Source: JBBQNR01 sp963774075
Lineage (GTDB): Bacteria > Actinomycetota > Thermoleophilia > Solirubrobacterales > JBBDJG01
Length of the DNA stretch: 64,000 nucleotides
Assembly: GCA_963774075.1 (NCBI GenBank)
Contig: CAVZDP010000002.1
Location: forward strand, 496,001 to 560,000
Direction: 5' to 3'
Part shown: piece after piece, positions 34,095 to 41,975 of the stretch
Position numbering within the stretch: position 1 is the stretch's first letter
How the letters are laid out: the number at the start of each line of letters is the position of its first letter
The notes under the pieces: generated by a model
Seen by the model: only the letters and a program-made list of their open reading frames with translations
Told to the model about the DNA's origin: nothing
Databases searched by the model: none
Made by a program: the position numbers and the translations under genes

Positions 34095-35939
34095 TCAGTC
34101 GGGGGAGCTCCCCGCCTTGCCGAGCGCCTTCTTGCCCTTGATCCCGAAGTAGGAGGCCAGTATCCGGCGCGCTGCCGGCGCCGCGGCCTCCGCGCCGAAA
34201 CCGCCGCGCTCGACCGTCACCGCGACGACGACGCGCGGGTCTTGGTACGGGGCGGCGGCGACGTACCACGACTGGTCGCCCTGAGCGCCGCGCTCGGCCG
34301 TGCCGGTCTTGCCGGCGACCGTGATGGGGAAGCCGTCGAAGACGGCCGTGGATGTACCGCCGGGGTCGTTCGCGGCGGCGCGCAACCCCCCCAGAATCGC
34401 CGAGCGCGTCTGCGAGGAGATGTCGAGCTTACGGCGGCGGCGCGGCTCTATCTCCTGAAGCACACCCCCACGGGGGTCCTCGACCCGCATCCCGACGTGG
34501 GGGGTGACGACGTAGCCGCCGTTGGCGATCGCGCCATAGGCGACGGCCATCTGAAGCGGGTTGGCCTGCAGGTCGCCCTGCCCGACCGAGAGGTTGATGT
34601 TGTCGCCGGGCGTCCACGGCCGGTCGGTCTGGCCTTTTCGGAAGAGCTGGTTGCGCCAGGCGGGGGTCGGCACGAGGCCGCTCGCCTCGCCGGGGATGTC
34701 TATCCCAGTCGGCCGGCCGAGCCCGAGCTTGCGCGCCCAGCTCTGGATCAGGTTGCCGCCGCGCTGATCAGCCTTCAAGCCGAGCTGGTAGAAGAACACG
34801 TCCGAGGAGACCTGGAGCGCGCGCGGGAGCGCGAGGGCCCCGTGCGACACGCCTCCGGCGTTCTTGAACGTGACTCCGCCCACCGTCAGCGAGCCGCCGT
34901 CGAAGAGCACCGTCGAGGGCGTGACCATCCCGCTCTGCAGCGCCGCGGCGGAGGTGATCAGCTTGAAGGTGGAGCCCGTCGGATACAGGCCCTGCGTGGC
35001 GCGATTTGCCAGTGGCGCTCCGTTGGCGGAGCTCGTGAGGCTCTTGTAGACCGACCGCTTCACGCCCTTGGCGAACACGTTGGGGTCGAAGCCGGGGCTC
35101 GACCCGAGACCGATCACCTCGCCCGTCTTGGGGTCCATGGCGACGAACGCACCGGGCTTGCCGTAGCCGGCGAGCGCCTTCTGCCCCGCCTTCTGAACGG
35201 AGAGGTCGATCGACAGGCGCAGCTGCTTGCCCTGCGTCGGGTCCTTGACCGCGAGCTCGCCCTTCGGCCTGCCCATCGCGTCCACCTGCACGCGGCTCGC
35301 GCCGTTTGTGCCGCGCAGATAGCGGTCGTAGGTGTACTCGATGCCGGACTGCCCGACGCGGTCACCGAGCGTCACACCCGAGTAGCGGCCCTGCCTGAGC
35401 TGCTTTTCGGTCACCTCGCCGATCGTGCCGAACAGGTGGGCCCCAATCGACTCGTACGGATAGCTGCGCAGGAAGACCCTGCGCACCTCCACGGCGGGAA
35501 GCTCGCTCTGGTGCTCCTCTATGTAGAACACCGTCCGCATGCTGACGTCGGTCTTGAGCGTCACGGGGCTGAAAGGCAGCTTCCGCACGTCGCGGCGGAT
35601 CTTCCGGCTGACGGTGCCCGGCTTCATGTCGAGGGCGAACGCCAGTCGCCGCACCTCTCGCCGGCGCCGGACCGAGTCGCGCGGTAGCCGCTCGGGCGCC
35701 ACCTGCACCGAGAGGGCCGTGCGGTTGTCGACGAGCACGGTGCCGTTGCGGTCCACGATCCGCCCCCGCGGCGCCTCGACCTTGAGCTCGCGCACGCGGT
35801 TGTCGTTCGCCTCGGCCAGGTAGCGGTCACCGGAGAGGATCTGCAGGTACCAGAGCCGGAAGAAGACGATTGCGAACATCGCCAGCGCGACGCCGCCGAG
35901 GATCGCCACCCTCAGCGCGAGCTGAGGCGTCACGACCAT
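34095..35939 (-). CDS. mrdA: Penicillin-binding protein 2 (class B transpeptidase)
   Basis: This 614-residue protein has one N-terminal membrane anchor (about 8-30) and a pedestal domain with VEAPRGRIVDRNGTVLVDNR. The transpeptidase domain has YPTGSTFKLITSA (active Ser in STFK), NINLSVGQGDLQANPLQMA and the VAGKTGTAE triad. It crosslinks peptidoglycan during side-wall growth, pairing with RodA (13 bp downstream). Gene order assigns it to the elongasome. Confidence 0.95.
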   Translation of the reverse strand: MVVTPQLALRVAILGGVALAMFAIVFFRLWYLQILSGDRYLAEANDNRVRELKVEAPRGRIVDRNGTVLVDNRTALSVQVAPERLPRDSVRRRREVRRLAFALDMKPGTVSRKIRRDVRKLPFSPVTLKTDVSMRTVFYIEEHQSELPAVEVRRVFLRSYPYESIGAHLFGTIGEVTEKQLRQGRYSGVTLGDRVGQSGIEYTYDRYLRGTNGASRVQVDAMGRPKGELAVKDPTQGKQLRLSIDLSVQKAGQKALAGYGKPGAFVAMDPKTGEVIGLGSSPGFDPNVFAKGVKRSVYKSLTSSANGAPLANRATQGLYPTGSTFKLITSAAALQSGMVTPSTVLFDGGSLTVGGVTFKNAGGVSHGALALPRALQVSSDVFFYQLGLKADQRGGNLIQSWARKLGLGRPTGIDIPGEASGLVPTPAWRNQLFRKGQTDRPWTPGDNINLSVGQGDLQANPLQMAVAYGAIANGGYVVTPHVGMRVEDPRGGVLQEIEPRRRRKLDISSQTRSAILGGLRAAANDPGGTSTAVFDGFPITVAGKTGTAERGAQGDQSWYVAAAPYQDPRVVVAVTVERGGFGAEAAAPAARRILASYFGIKGKKALGKAGSSPD

Positions 35940-35996
35940 ACGCCTGTCTGGCGACGGCAGGTACGTCTTAGCCGTCCTTCGTGCAGTCGGGAGGCA

Positions 35997-36554
35997 CTAG
36001 GACGAGGACACCCTCAGTCCGGTCAGGGGCGAGCGGCGGCGCGGGCGGTAGGGCTCGGCCAGGCTGGGCCGCAGGACTGCCCTCACGGCAGCGAACACCG
36101 GGATCGCGACCAGCGCGTTGAGGATCGCCTCGACGGCGAAGTCGCGGATCAGGAGCGGGCTCACCGAGGACTCGACTCCGAGCAGGAACTGCATCACCGA
36201 GAAGGCCCCGGCATAAGCGAGGGTCACGACCGCGGCCGCAAGCGGCGGTACCAGCTTGTGCGTGGCGTCCCGGAGCTCCCTGTAGCGGCCGGCGATGTAG
36301 CCGACGCACGTCAGCAGCAGCGACGTGACCCCGAGCGTCTGCACGAGGGCCATGTCGACGGCGACCCCCGCGCAGAAGCCGACGATGGATCCCGCCACCG
36401 GTCCCGCCAGCAGACCGACGGACAAAACGACGAGCGGCACGAGGTCGGCGTTGGCGTCGAAGAACGTCACCTGCGAGATGACGGCGAGCTGGATGACGAC
36501 GACGATCAGGACGAGCATCCCCGTGCGCAGGACAGTTCCGGCGGAGAGGGTCAC
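35997..36554 (-). CDS. mreD: Rod-shape protein MreD
   Basis: This 185-residue membrane protein has five to six hydrophobic helices and the short Arg-rich C-terminus usual for MreD (RPRRRSPLTGLRVSSS). Sequence conservation of the family is low. The call rests on size, topology and position between mreC (ATGA overlap) and mrdA. FDANADLVPLVVLSVGLLAG fits the MreD helix-2 pattern. Confidence 0.88.
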   Translation of the reverse strand: MTLSAGTVLRTGMLVLIVVVIQLAVISQVTFFDANADLVPLVVLSVGLLAGPVAGSIVGFCAGVAVDMALVQTLGVTSLLLTCVGYIAGRYRELRDATHKLVPPLAAAVVTLAYAGAFSVMQFLLGVESSVSPLLIRDFAVEAILNALVAIPVFAAVRAVLRPSLAEPYRPRRRSPLTGLRVSSS

Positions 36555-37435
36555 GGGGTCGCCTCCGCCCGCTCACCGGACGGGGTCGAGCGCACCAGGA
36601 CCTCGACGACGTCGATCCGGCGCAGGTCGGCAAACGGCTTCAAGTGCACACGCTGGTAGAGCTCGCGCTCGGTCACGTTGACGCGCGTCACCTCGCCGAT
36701 TGGGATCCCGCGCGGGAAGAGCGACTCGAGCCTCGACGAGCGCCAGCCCGCCGTCACCACGGTCGAGCCCTCGCGCACTGGGCGGCCCTTTTGCACGAAG
36801 TCGAGCAACAGGTCCGTGGGGTCGCCGACGCGAGGCTTCACGAGCCCGCCCGCTCCGTCGGGAACGACCTGCGCGGATACGCCACTCGTGTGGTCCGTGA
36901 TCAGCGTCACCTGCGCGGCGTCGGACGAGACCGTCGAGACCTTGCCCACGAGGCCGTCGCCCGTCACGACGGGCTGGTCCACCTTGATGTCCGCGTCCGA
37001 TCCTCGGTCGATCGTGATGGTCGCGTACCAGACCGTCGGTGAGCGCGCGATGACGCGCGCGGTCACGCTGCGATAGCCGTCGGGAAAGGTCTCGGAGCGG
37101 TTGAAGCCGACGAGCGCCTTGAGCTCGCTCGCGTCGCGCTGCGCGGTCTGCGACGCCGCGAGCTGTGAGCGGAGCTCCTCAACCTCACCTCGGAGACGCT
37201 TGTTCTCGGACTTGGCGTCGAAGACGTCGCCGAACCAGCTGCCCAGGTCGCGGGCGGGCTTCAAGGCTCGGCTCGCTCCCTCCTGGAGCGGCGCCATCGC
37301 CTCCATGAACCCGCGCTGCACCGCGTGCAGGCCGCCGGATGCGGACTCGCCGAAGTAGGCGGTTAAGAGGGCGATCGATAGGCCGACGAGCGTGGCCAGC
37401 ACGGCTCGCCGCCTGCGGACAGATTTCTTGTACAT
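36551..37435 (-). CDS. mreC: Rod-shape protein MreC
   Basis: This is a 294-residue protein from the ATG at 37435 (MYKKSVRRRRAVLATLVGLS). It has one N-terminal membrane helix, a coiled coil (SENKRLRGEVEELRSQLAAS, about 80-105) and a beta-domain with RVIARSPTVWYATITIDRGS, DGLVGKVSTVS and YQRVHLKPFADLRRIDVVEV. MreC links the MreB cytoskeleton to PBP2/RodA outside the membrane. The stop overlaps the mreD start. Confidence 0.95.
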   Translation of the reverse strand: MYKKSVRRRRAVLATLVGLSIALLTAYFGESASGGLHAVQRGFMEAMAPLQEGASRALKPARDLGSWFGDVFDAKSENKRLRGEVEELRSQLAASQTAQRDASELKALVGFNRSETFPDGYRSVTARVIARSPTVWYATITIDRGSDADIKVDQPVVTGDGLVGKVSTVSSDAAQVTLITDHTSGVSAQVVPDGAGGLVKPRVGDPTDLLLDFVQKGRPVREGSTVVTAGWRSSRLESLFPRGIPIGEVTRVNVTERELYQRVHLKPFADLRRIDVVEVLVRSTPSGERAEATP

Positions 37436-37514
37436 GGATTGGCTTCCGTCAAGTCTCGATAAGACGGCGGTCGGCAAGCCTCCCGCCGGGCCAGGCTCTC
37501 AGTGGGGGCCTGGC

Positions 37515-38546
37515 TCAATTGCCCCGCCGGCGGTGGCGGGAGTTGCGATTGGCGCGGTGGATGGCCTCGAACTCCTCGAGGGACCTCCCCGACCCGACCG
37601 CGACGCAGGTGAGCGGCGACTCCGCCAGGTGGCAGGGCATCTGCGTCTCGTCTCGCAGGCGGTCGTCGAGGCCCTGCAGCAGCGCCCCGCCCCCGGCCAG
37701 CATGATGCCGCGGTCCATGATGTCCGAGGCCAGCTCGGGCGGCGTCCTGTCGAGTGTCTCTTTGACCGCTCCGATGATCTGGGACAGCGGCCCCTCGAGC
37801 GCCGAGCGAACCTCCTCGGAGGAGAGCACAATCGTCTTCGGCAGGCCCGAGACGAGGTCGCGACCGCGAACCTCGGCCTGAACCTCCTCGTCGAGCGGAA
37901 ACGCCGAACCGATCTCGAGCTTGATCTCCTCGGCCGTCTGCTGACCGATCATCAACTTGTACTCGCGCTTCACATAGTCGACGATCGCATCGTCCATCTC
38001 GTCGCCGCCGACGCGAATCGATTCCGACACGACGATGCCGCCGAGCGAGATGACGGCGACCTCGCTCGTGCCGCCGCCGACGTCGACGACGATGTTGCCG
38101 GTCGGCTCACCGACGGGAAGGCCCGCTCCGATCGCGGCGGCCATCGGCTCCTCGATCAGATACGCCTGACGCGCGCCCGCCGACAGGCACGCCTCCTCGA
38201 CCGCGCGCTTCTCGACTCCCGTCACGCCGGACGGCACACAGACGACCACACGCGGATGCGCCCATCTGTTCTGATGCACCTTCTGTATGAAGTGACGGAG
38301 CATCTGCTCCGTGACGTCGAAGTCGGCGATCACCCCGTCCTTGAGCGGGCGAATCGCCTGGATCGTGCCGGGCGTGCGACCGAGCATCCGCTTCGCCTCG
38401 AGCCCGACAGCGTGCACCTCACCGCTGCGGGCGTCGATCGCGACGACCGAGGGCTCCGAAAGGACTATGCCGCGGCCCCGCACGTAAACGAGCGTGTTGG
38501 CGGTGCCGAGGTCCACGGCCATGTCGCGACCGCCGAGACCGGTCAT
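37515..38546 (-). CDS. mreB: Rod-shape actin homologue MreB
   Basis: This 343-residue actin-fold ATPase has MAVDLGTANTLVYVRGRGIV (phosphate 1), NIVVDVGGGTSEVAVISLGG (phosphate 2) and IMLAGGGALLQGLDDRLRDE (adenosine loop). It directs the elongation machinery. The ATG at 38546 gives MTGLGGRDMAVDLGTANTLV, colinear with Bacillus MreB starts. A GTG six codons earlier (38564) is possible but sits directly against a TACTAA -10-like sequence. It begins the mreBCD-mrdA-rodA operon. Confidence 0.96.
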   Translation of the reverse strand: MTGLGGRDMAVDLGTANTLVYVRGRGIVLSEPSVVAIDARSGEVHAVGLEAKRMLGRTPGTIQAIRPLKDGVIADFDVTEQMLRHFIQKVHQNRWAHPRVVVCVPSGVTGVEKRAVEEACLSAGARQAYLIEEPMAAAIGAGLPVGEPTGNIVVDVGGGTSEVAVISLGGIVVSESIRVGGDEMDDAIVDYVKREYKLMIGQQTAEEIKLEIGSAFPLDEEVQAEVRGRDLVSGLPKTIVLSSEEVRSALEGPLSQIIGAVKETLDRTPPELASDIMDRGIMLAGGGALLQGLDDRLRDETQMPCHLAESPLTCVAVGSGRSLEEFEAIHRANRNSRHRRRGN

Positions 38547-38719
38547 GAGAGAGAAAAGTCCCACTTAGTAGGGGGTCGAATCCACGTGAAAGCGTCCCGA
38601 TCGGCGGGGGAAACGACAGCACTCCCAGGAATATCCCGATCCCACCAGCGCCGAAGCGGGTCTTGCAGCGGCGAATGGTACCGAACACCCGCCACTCCCA
38701 AGAGTCGCGCAACGCGTGC

Positions 38720-39298
38720 TCAGCGCGTATTACCGCCGGTGAGCAGGTCCGGCACCATGTCGAGCAACACTGGCACAGGCAAGCCGACGACGTTCCAGTA
38801 GTCCCCTTCGATGCGCGCGACCAGCGCTGCCCCTCTGCCCTGGATGGCGTAGGCGCCTGCCCGCTCGCGCCATTCCGAGCTTGCGAGGTACCAGTCGAGC
38901 AGGCGTGGGTTCAGCCGTCTGAAGGTGACGGAGGTGCGCTCTTCTCGGACCTGCTCTCCCCTGGAGTCGAGGAGGGCGACCGCGCTCCACACCTCGTGGG
39001 TACGCCCGGAGAGGGTTCCGAGGAAAAAGCGTGCTTCTTCCTCGTCGCGGGCCTTGCCGAAGATGCGGTCGTCCAGCCAGACCACGGTGTCGACGCCCAG
39101 CACGAGTACGTCGCCGGCGGCGGCTGCCACCGCGCGCGCCTTCGCGAGCGCGTTTTCGCGCACGACCTCCGCGGGCGCGCCGACGCTGCGCTCGGCAACC
39201 TCGGCCGGCTTGATCTCGAACTCGACCCCGAGTTGCGCGAGGATCGCGCGCCGCTGCGGCGAACGCGATGCAAGTAAAAGCGGGAGGTCCCTAGGCAA
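38720..39298 (-). CDS. maf: Maf-like nucleotide pyrophosphatase
   Basis: This 192-residue Maf/YhdE-family protein has LPLLLASRSPQRRAILAQLG (family signature SxSPRR), VLGVDTVVWLDDRIFGKARD with the catalytic Asp, and FLGTLSGRTHEVWSAVALLD. Homologues hydrolyse modified or canonical NTPs such as dTTP, UTP and m7GTP. The start is probably TTG at 39298, overlapping the end of ndk by eight bases. No strong ribosome-binding site is seen, so the start is moderately sure. Confidence 0.9.
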   Translation of the reverse strand: MPRDLPLLLASRSPQRRAILAQLGVEFEIKPAEVAERSVGAPAEVVRENALAKARAVAAAAGDVLVLGVDTVVWLDDRIFGKARDEEEARFFLGTLSGRTHEVWSAVALLDSRGEQVREERTSVTFRRLNPRLLDWYLASSEWRERAGAYAIQGRGAALVARIEGDYWNVVGLPVPVLLDMVPDLLTGGNTR

Positions 39299-39698
39299 GC
39301 TCAGGAAAGAACAACGCGATCTCGCGCTCGGCAGTCTGCGGCGAGTCGGAGCCGTGCACCAGGTTGAACGTGACCTCGATCGCGAAGTCGCCGCGAATCG
39401 ATCCCGGCGACGCCTCGATCGGGTTCGTCGCACCGATCATCTGACGCGCAGCCGGAACCGCCTCCACTCCTTCGAGCACCATCGCGACGAGAGGGCCACG
39501 CGTGATGAACTCGATCAGCTCCCCGAAGAACGGCTTCTCCGAGTGCTCGGCGTAGTGAAGCTCGGCGAGCGCGCGGTCGACGTGCATCAGCTTCATCGCC
39601 GCGATGCGAAGTCCCTTGCGCTCGAAGCGCAGGATGATCTCACCGGTGAGTCCGCGCTCGAAGGCGTCGGGCTTGATGAGGATCAGCGTCTGGTCCAA
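39291..39698 (-). CDS. ndk: Nucleoside diphosphate kinase
   Basis: This 135-residue protein (MDQTLILIKPDAFERGLTGE) has the phosphorylation-site motif NLVHGSDS containing the catalytic His, preceded by GATNPIEASPGSIRGDFA. It balances NTP pools by phosphate transfer. The start is TTG at 39698, fixed by AAAGGAA six bases upstream and by family length. It is co-transcribed with maf. Confidence 0.97.
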   Translation of the reverse strand: MDQTLILIKPDAFERGLTGEIILRFERKGLRIAAMKLMHVDRALAELHYAEHSEKPFFGELIEFITRGPLVAMVLEGVEAVPAARQMIGATNPIEASPGSIRGDFAIEVTFNLVHGSDSPQTAEREIALFFPELA

Positions 39699-39750
39699 GT
39701 TCGTTCCTTTCTCTTCTTTCGGGCCGCCGCAGACTATTGCGAGAGGCAGG

Positions 39751-39809
39751 CGCCGCCTTCGGCGGACACCTAAAGAACCGGAATTCGCTTAGGCGCGAGT
39801 TCCGGGAGC
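39751..39809. repeat. Hairpin repeat copy upstream of ndk
   Basis: CCGCC-TTC-GGCGG followed by ACACCTAAAG matches the copy at 4629-4651. The stem bases have changed on both sides (CCGGC/GCCGG there, CCGCC/GGCGG here), so pairing is kept. A second inverted repeat, CCGGAA...TTCCGG, follows at about 39778-39808. Confidence 0.65.
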
Positions 39810-39852
39810 ACCGAGGGCTCGGAAATCGGCCCACCTATGACTCGCTGGGATA

Positions 39853-40440
39853 TCAGGTTGTGCGGCGGGCCTGCTCGCTCACCCTGCCCTCGCGGGTGAG
39901 TGGGCGTGGCGGGCGCTGCCCCGAGGCACCGTCGCCGCCTCGCTGCGAGGCGGCTTCGGTGGCACGCTTCGAACGCGAGTGCTCGGTCCCCTGCGGCTGA
40001 GGCACCTCTGTCTCGCAGTACGGGCAGAGGCGCCAGCGAGGATCGAGCGGCTTGCCGCAGCTGCCGCAGGGATGTCTGAGCTGTCGCTTGCAGCTCGGAC
40101 AGCGCAGGAAGGTCGACTCCGTGGGCGTGCCGCAGTTGCGGCAGGTTCTGCTCTCGAGCACCCGCAGGCGGGCCTCGGACGCCTTGATCTCGATCTCTCG
40201 CTCGCGCTGGTCCTCCAGGTACTCAGGCGGCCTGACGATCGTGTACACGATCGTTCCGATGAACGGGAACAGCGACGCGGAAGTCGCGCACATGATGAGC
40301 ATCTGGTCGTCGATGCGCCGCCGCGCGTCGGAGTACGTCCAGTAAACGAGCGCGAGCCAGATCACCACGAGAAAGAAGATGAGCAGGTTGACGGCGAGGT
40401 TGACACCGTCGTTCTCGATTCCGAAGAGGGCGAAGCTCAT
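39853..40440 (-). CDS. Membrane protein with double zinc ribbon
   Basis: This 195-residue protein starts at the ATG at 40440 (MSFALFGIENDGVNLAVNLL). Two membrane helices (about 13-34 and 48-66) are followed by a charged helix (EYLEDQREREIEIKASEARL). Two CxxC zinc ribbons come next (CRNCGTPTESTFLRCPSC and CGSCGKPLDPRWRLCPYC), then a polar tail. The layout matches small actinobacterial zinc-ribbon membrane proteins of unknown function. The cytosolic ribbons may mediate protein or nucleic-acid contact. Confidence 0.75.
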   Translation of the reverse strand: MSFALFGIENDGVNLAVNLLIFFLVVIWLALVYWTYSDARRRIDDQMLIMCATSASLFPFIGTIVYTIVRPPEYLEDQREREIEIKASEARLRVLESRTCRNCGTPTESTFLRCPSCKRQLRHPCGSCGKPLDPRWRLCPYCETEVPQPQGTEHSRSKRATEAASQRGGDGASGQRPPRPLTREGRVSEQARRTT

Positions 40441-40543
40441 GGTCTCGCGCGAGATAGAGGCCGCGCCTCCGCCGTCCAAGCGAGGCGCCTCGCTTGCAAA
40501 GTCTAGTCGAGGGCGGAAGCCGATCCCTTTAGCTCTGGGCGCG

Positions 40544-40657
40544 CTAGAGCAACAGTCGCCCGAGCCCGTAGCCGATCGCAAAGAAGAGCAGGATCACGAC
40601 GGCGACCACGCCCGCGACCAGCAGGAGCATGCGCGCAAGCTCGGAGCCGCTGCTCAT
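40544..40657 (-). CDS. 37-residue single-span membrane peptide coupled to folC
   Basis: The frame MSSGSELARMLLLVAGVVAV continues VILLFFAIGYGLGRLLL and is almost entirely one hydrophobic helix. Its ATG overlaps the folC stop by four bases (ATGA), so it would be translated by re-initiation. It is small but has typical codon bias and a clean membrane profile. The function is unknown. Confidence 0.6.
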   Translation of the reverse strand: MSSGSELARMLLLVAGVVAVVILLFFAIGYGLGRLLL

Positions 40658-41904
40658 GCGACCTCCGCGCCCAACTCCCGCTCGCGCGCGAGGTCGGAGA
40701 GCAGGTATATGGAGCCCGTCACCAGGACGGCGCCCTCAGGGCCTGCAAGCGTGCGCGCGCCCTCGAGCGCGGCGGCGGGTTCGGCGATCAACTCGCTCGG
40801 CGGCCCGGAGAGCTGGCGCGCCAGGCTTTCGAGGGTGGCCGGCGGCAACGCGCGGGGGTGGCTCGAGCGAGTGAACACGACGCCCGCGCACGAGGGCAGC
40901 AGCGCGGTGAGCATCGCCGCCGCGTCCTTGTCGTCCAGCACCGAGATCACGGCAATCAGCCGCCGCTGTCCGACGAGCCGGGTGAGCGAGGGCCGCACGG
41001 CCTCGACCGCGCTCGGGTTGTGCGCCCCGTCGAGCAGGACGAGCGGCCGCTCGGACACGGGCTCGAGCCGGCCGGGCAGGTGCAGGGCGCTGGCGACCGC
41101 GCGAACGGCGTCAGCGTCGAGCTCGCCGTGGAAGGCCTCGGCGGCCGCCAGCGCGACCGCGAAGTTCACGCGCTGGAACGACCCGAGCGGTCGCAGCGAA
41201 ATCTCCTCGTGAGAGCCAAGCGGCGTCCGGACCGTGAACGGCTCCCCGCCGTTGTCCTCTTCGTCCTCCAGAACGAAGTCACGCCCAAGAAGGACGAGCC
41301 GGGCCTCACGCTCGGTGACAAGTCGCTCTGCGACGTCGAGGGGCTCGCCGGCAAGCGGTCCGGCCACGAGGGTCGCGCCGCCGGGCAGCACCGCGAGCTT
41401 CTCCTCGGCGATGTGGCGCTCGGTCGGCCCGAGCCAGCGCGTGTGCTCGAGGCCCACGTTCGTGATCGCGACCACACGCGGCTCGATCACGCTCGTCGCG
41501 TCGTAGCGCCCGCCCAGGCCCGCTTCGATCACTGCCGCCTCCACGCCCGCGTCTCGCAACTCGCGGTAGGCGGCGGACGTGAGCGCCTCGAACTGCGTGA
41601 CCCGGTCGCCCGGCTCGAGGCCCCGGTCGACGAGCTCGGCAGCCTGCGCGGCGCGGTGTACGGCCGCCGCGAAGCGCTCGCGCGAAACGGCGCGCCCGGC
41701 GACCTCGACGCGTTCGGCGAACGACTCGACGTGCGGAGACAGATACGCGCCGGTGCGCACGCCGTGGCGCTCGAGCACCGCCGCGATCATGCGCGCCGTC
41801 GAGGACTTGCCGTTCGTGCCAACGACCTGCACCGACGCGAACGCGTCATGGGGGGAGCCAAGAGCCGTCATCAGGCGCCGCATGCGCTCGAGGCCGAAGC
41901 GCAT
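40654..41904 (-). CDS. folC: Folylpolyglutamate/dihydrofolate synthase (start unclear)
   Basis: This Mur-ligase-family enzyme adds glutamate to folates. It has VVGTNGKSSTARMIAAVLER (P-loop), TGAYLSPHVESFAERVEV, VEAGLGGRYDATSVI (usually EVGLGGRxDATN) and VLLDGAHNPSAVEAVRPSLT. The first ATG (41904) gives 416 residues beginning MRFGLERMRRLMTALGSP. The conserved N-terminal helix TYESAERYLASLELFG lies in frame upstream. No ATG, GTG or TTG exists there before the in-frame stop near 41983, although GGAGG is present at about 41969-41973. A rare start codon or a sequence error is likely. It follows valS, as is common. Confidence 0.9.
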   Translation of the reverse strand: MRFGLERMRRLMTALGSPHDAFASVQVVGTNGKSSTARMIAAVLERHGVRTGAYLSPHVESFAERVEVAGRAVSRERFAAAVHRAAQAAELVDRGLEPGDRVTQFEALTSAAYRELRDAGVEAAVIEAGLGGRYDATSVIEPRVVAITNVGLEHTRWLGPTERHIAEEKLAVLPGGATLVAGPLAGEPLDVAERLVTEREARLVLLGRDFVLEDEEDNGGEPFTVRTPLGSHEEISLRPLGSFQRVNFAVALAAAEAFHGELDADAVRAVASALHLPGRLEPVSERPLVLLDGAHNPSAVEAVRPSLTRLVGQRRLIAVISVLDDKDAAAMLTALLPSCAGVVFTRSSHPRALPPATLESLARQLSGPPSELIAEPAAALEGARTLAGPEGAVLVTGSIYLLSDLARERELGAEVA

Positions 41905-41975
41905 GCCGAACAGTTCGAGCGAGGCGAGATAGCGCTCGGCGCTCTCGTATGTGAAGGGCGAAGCGGCCGCCTCCG

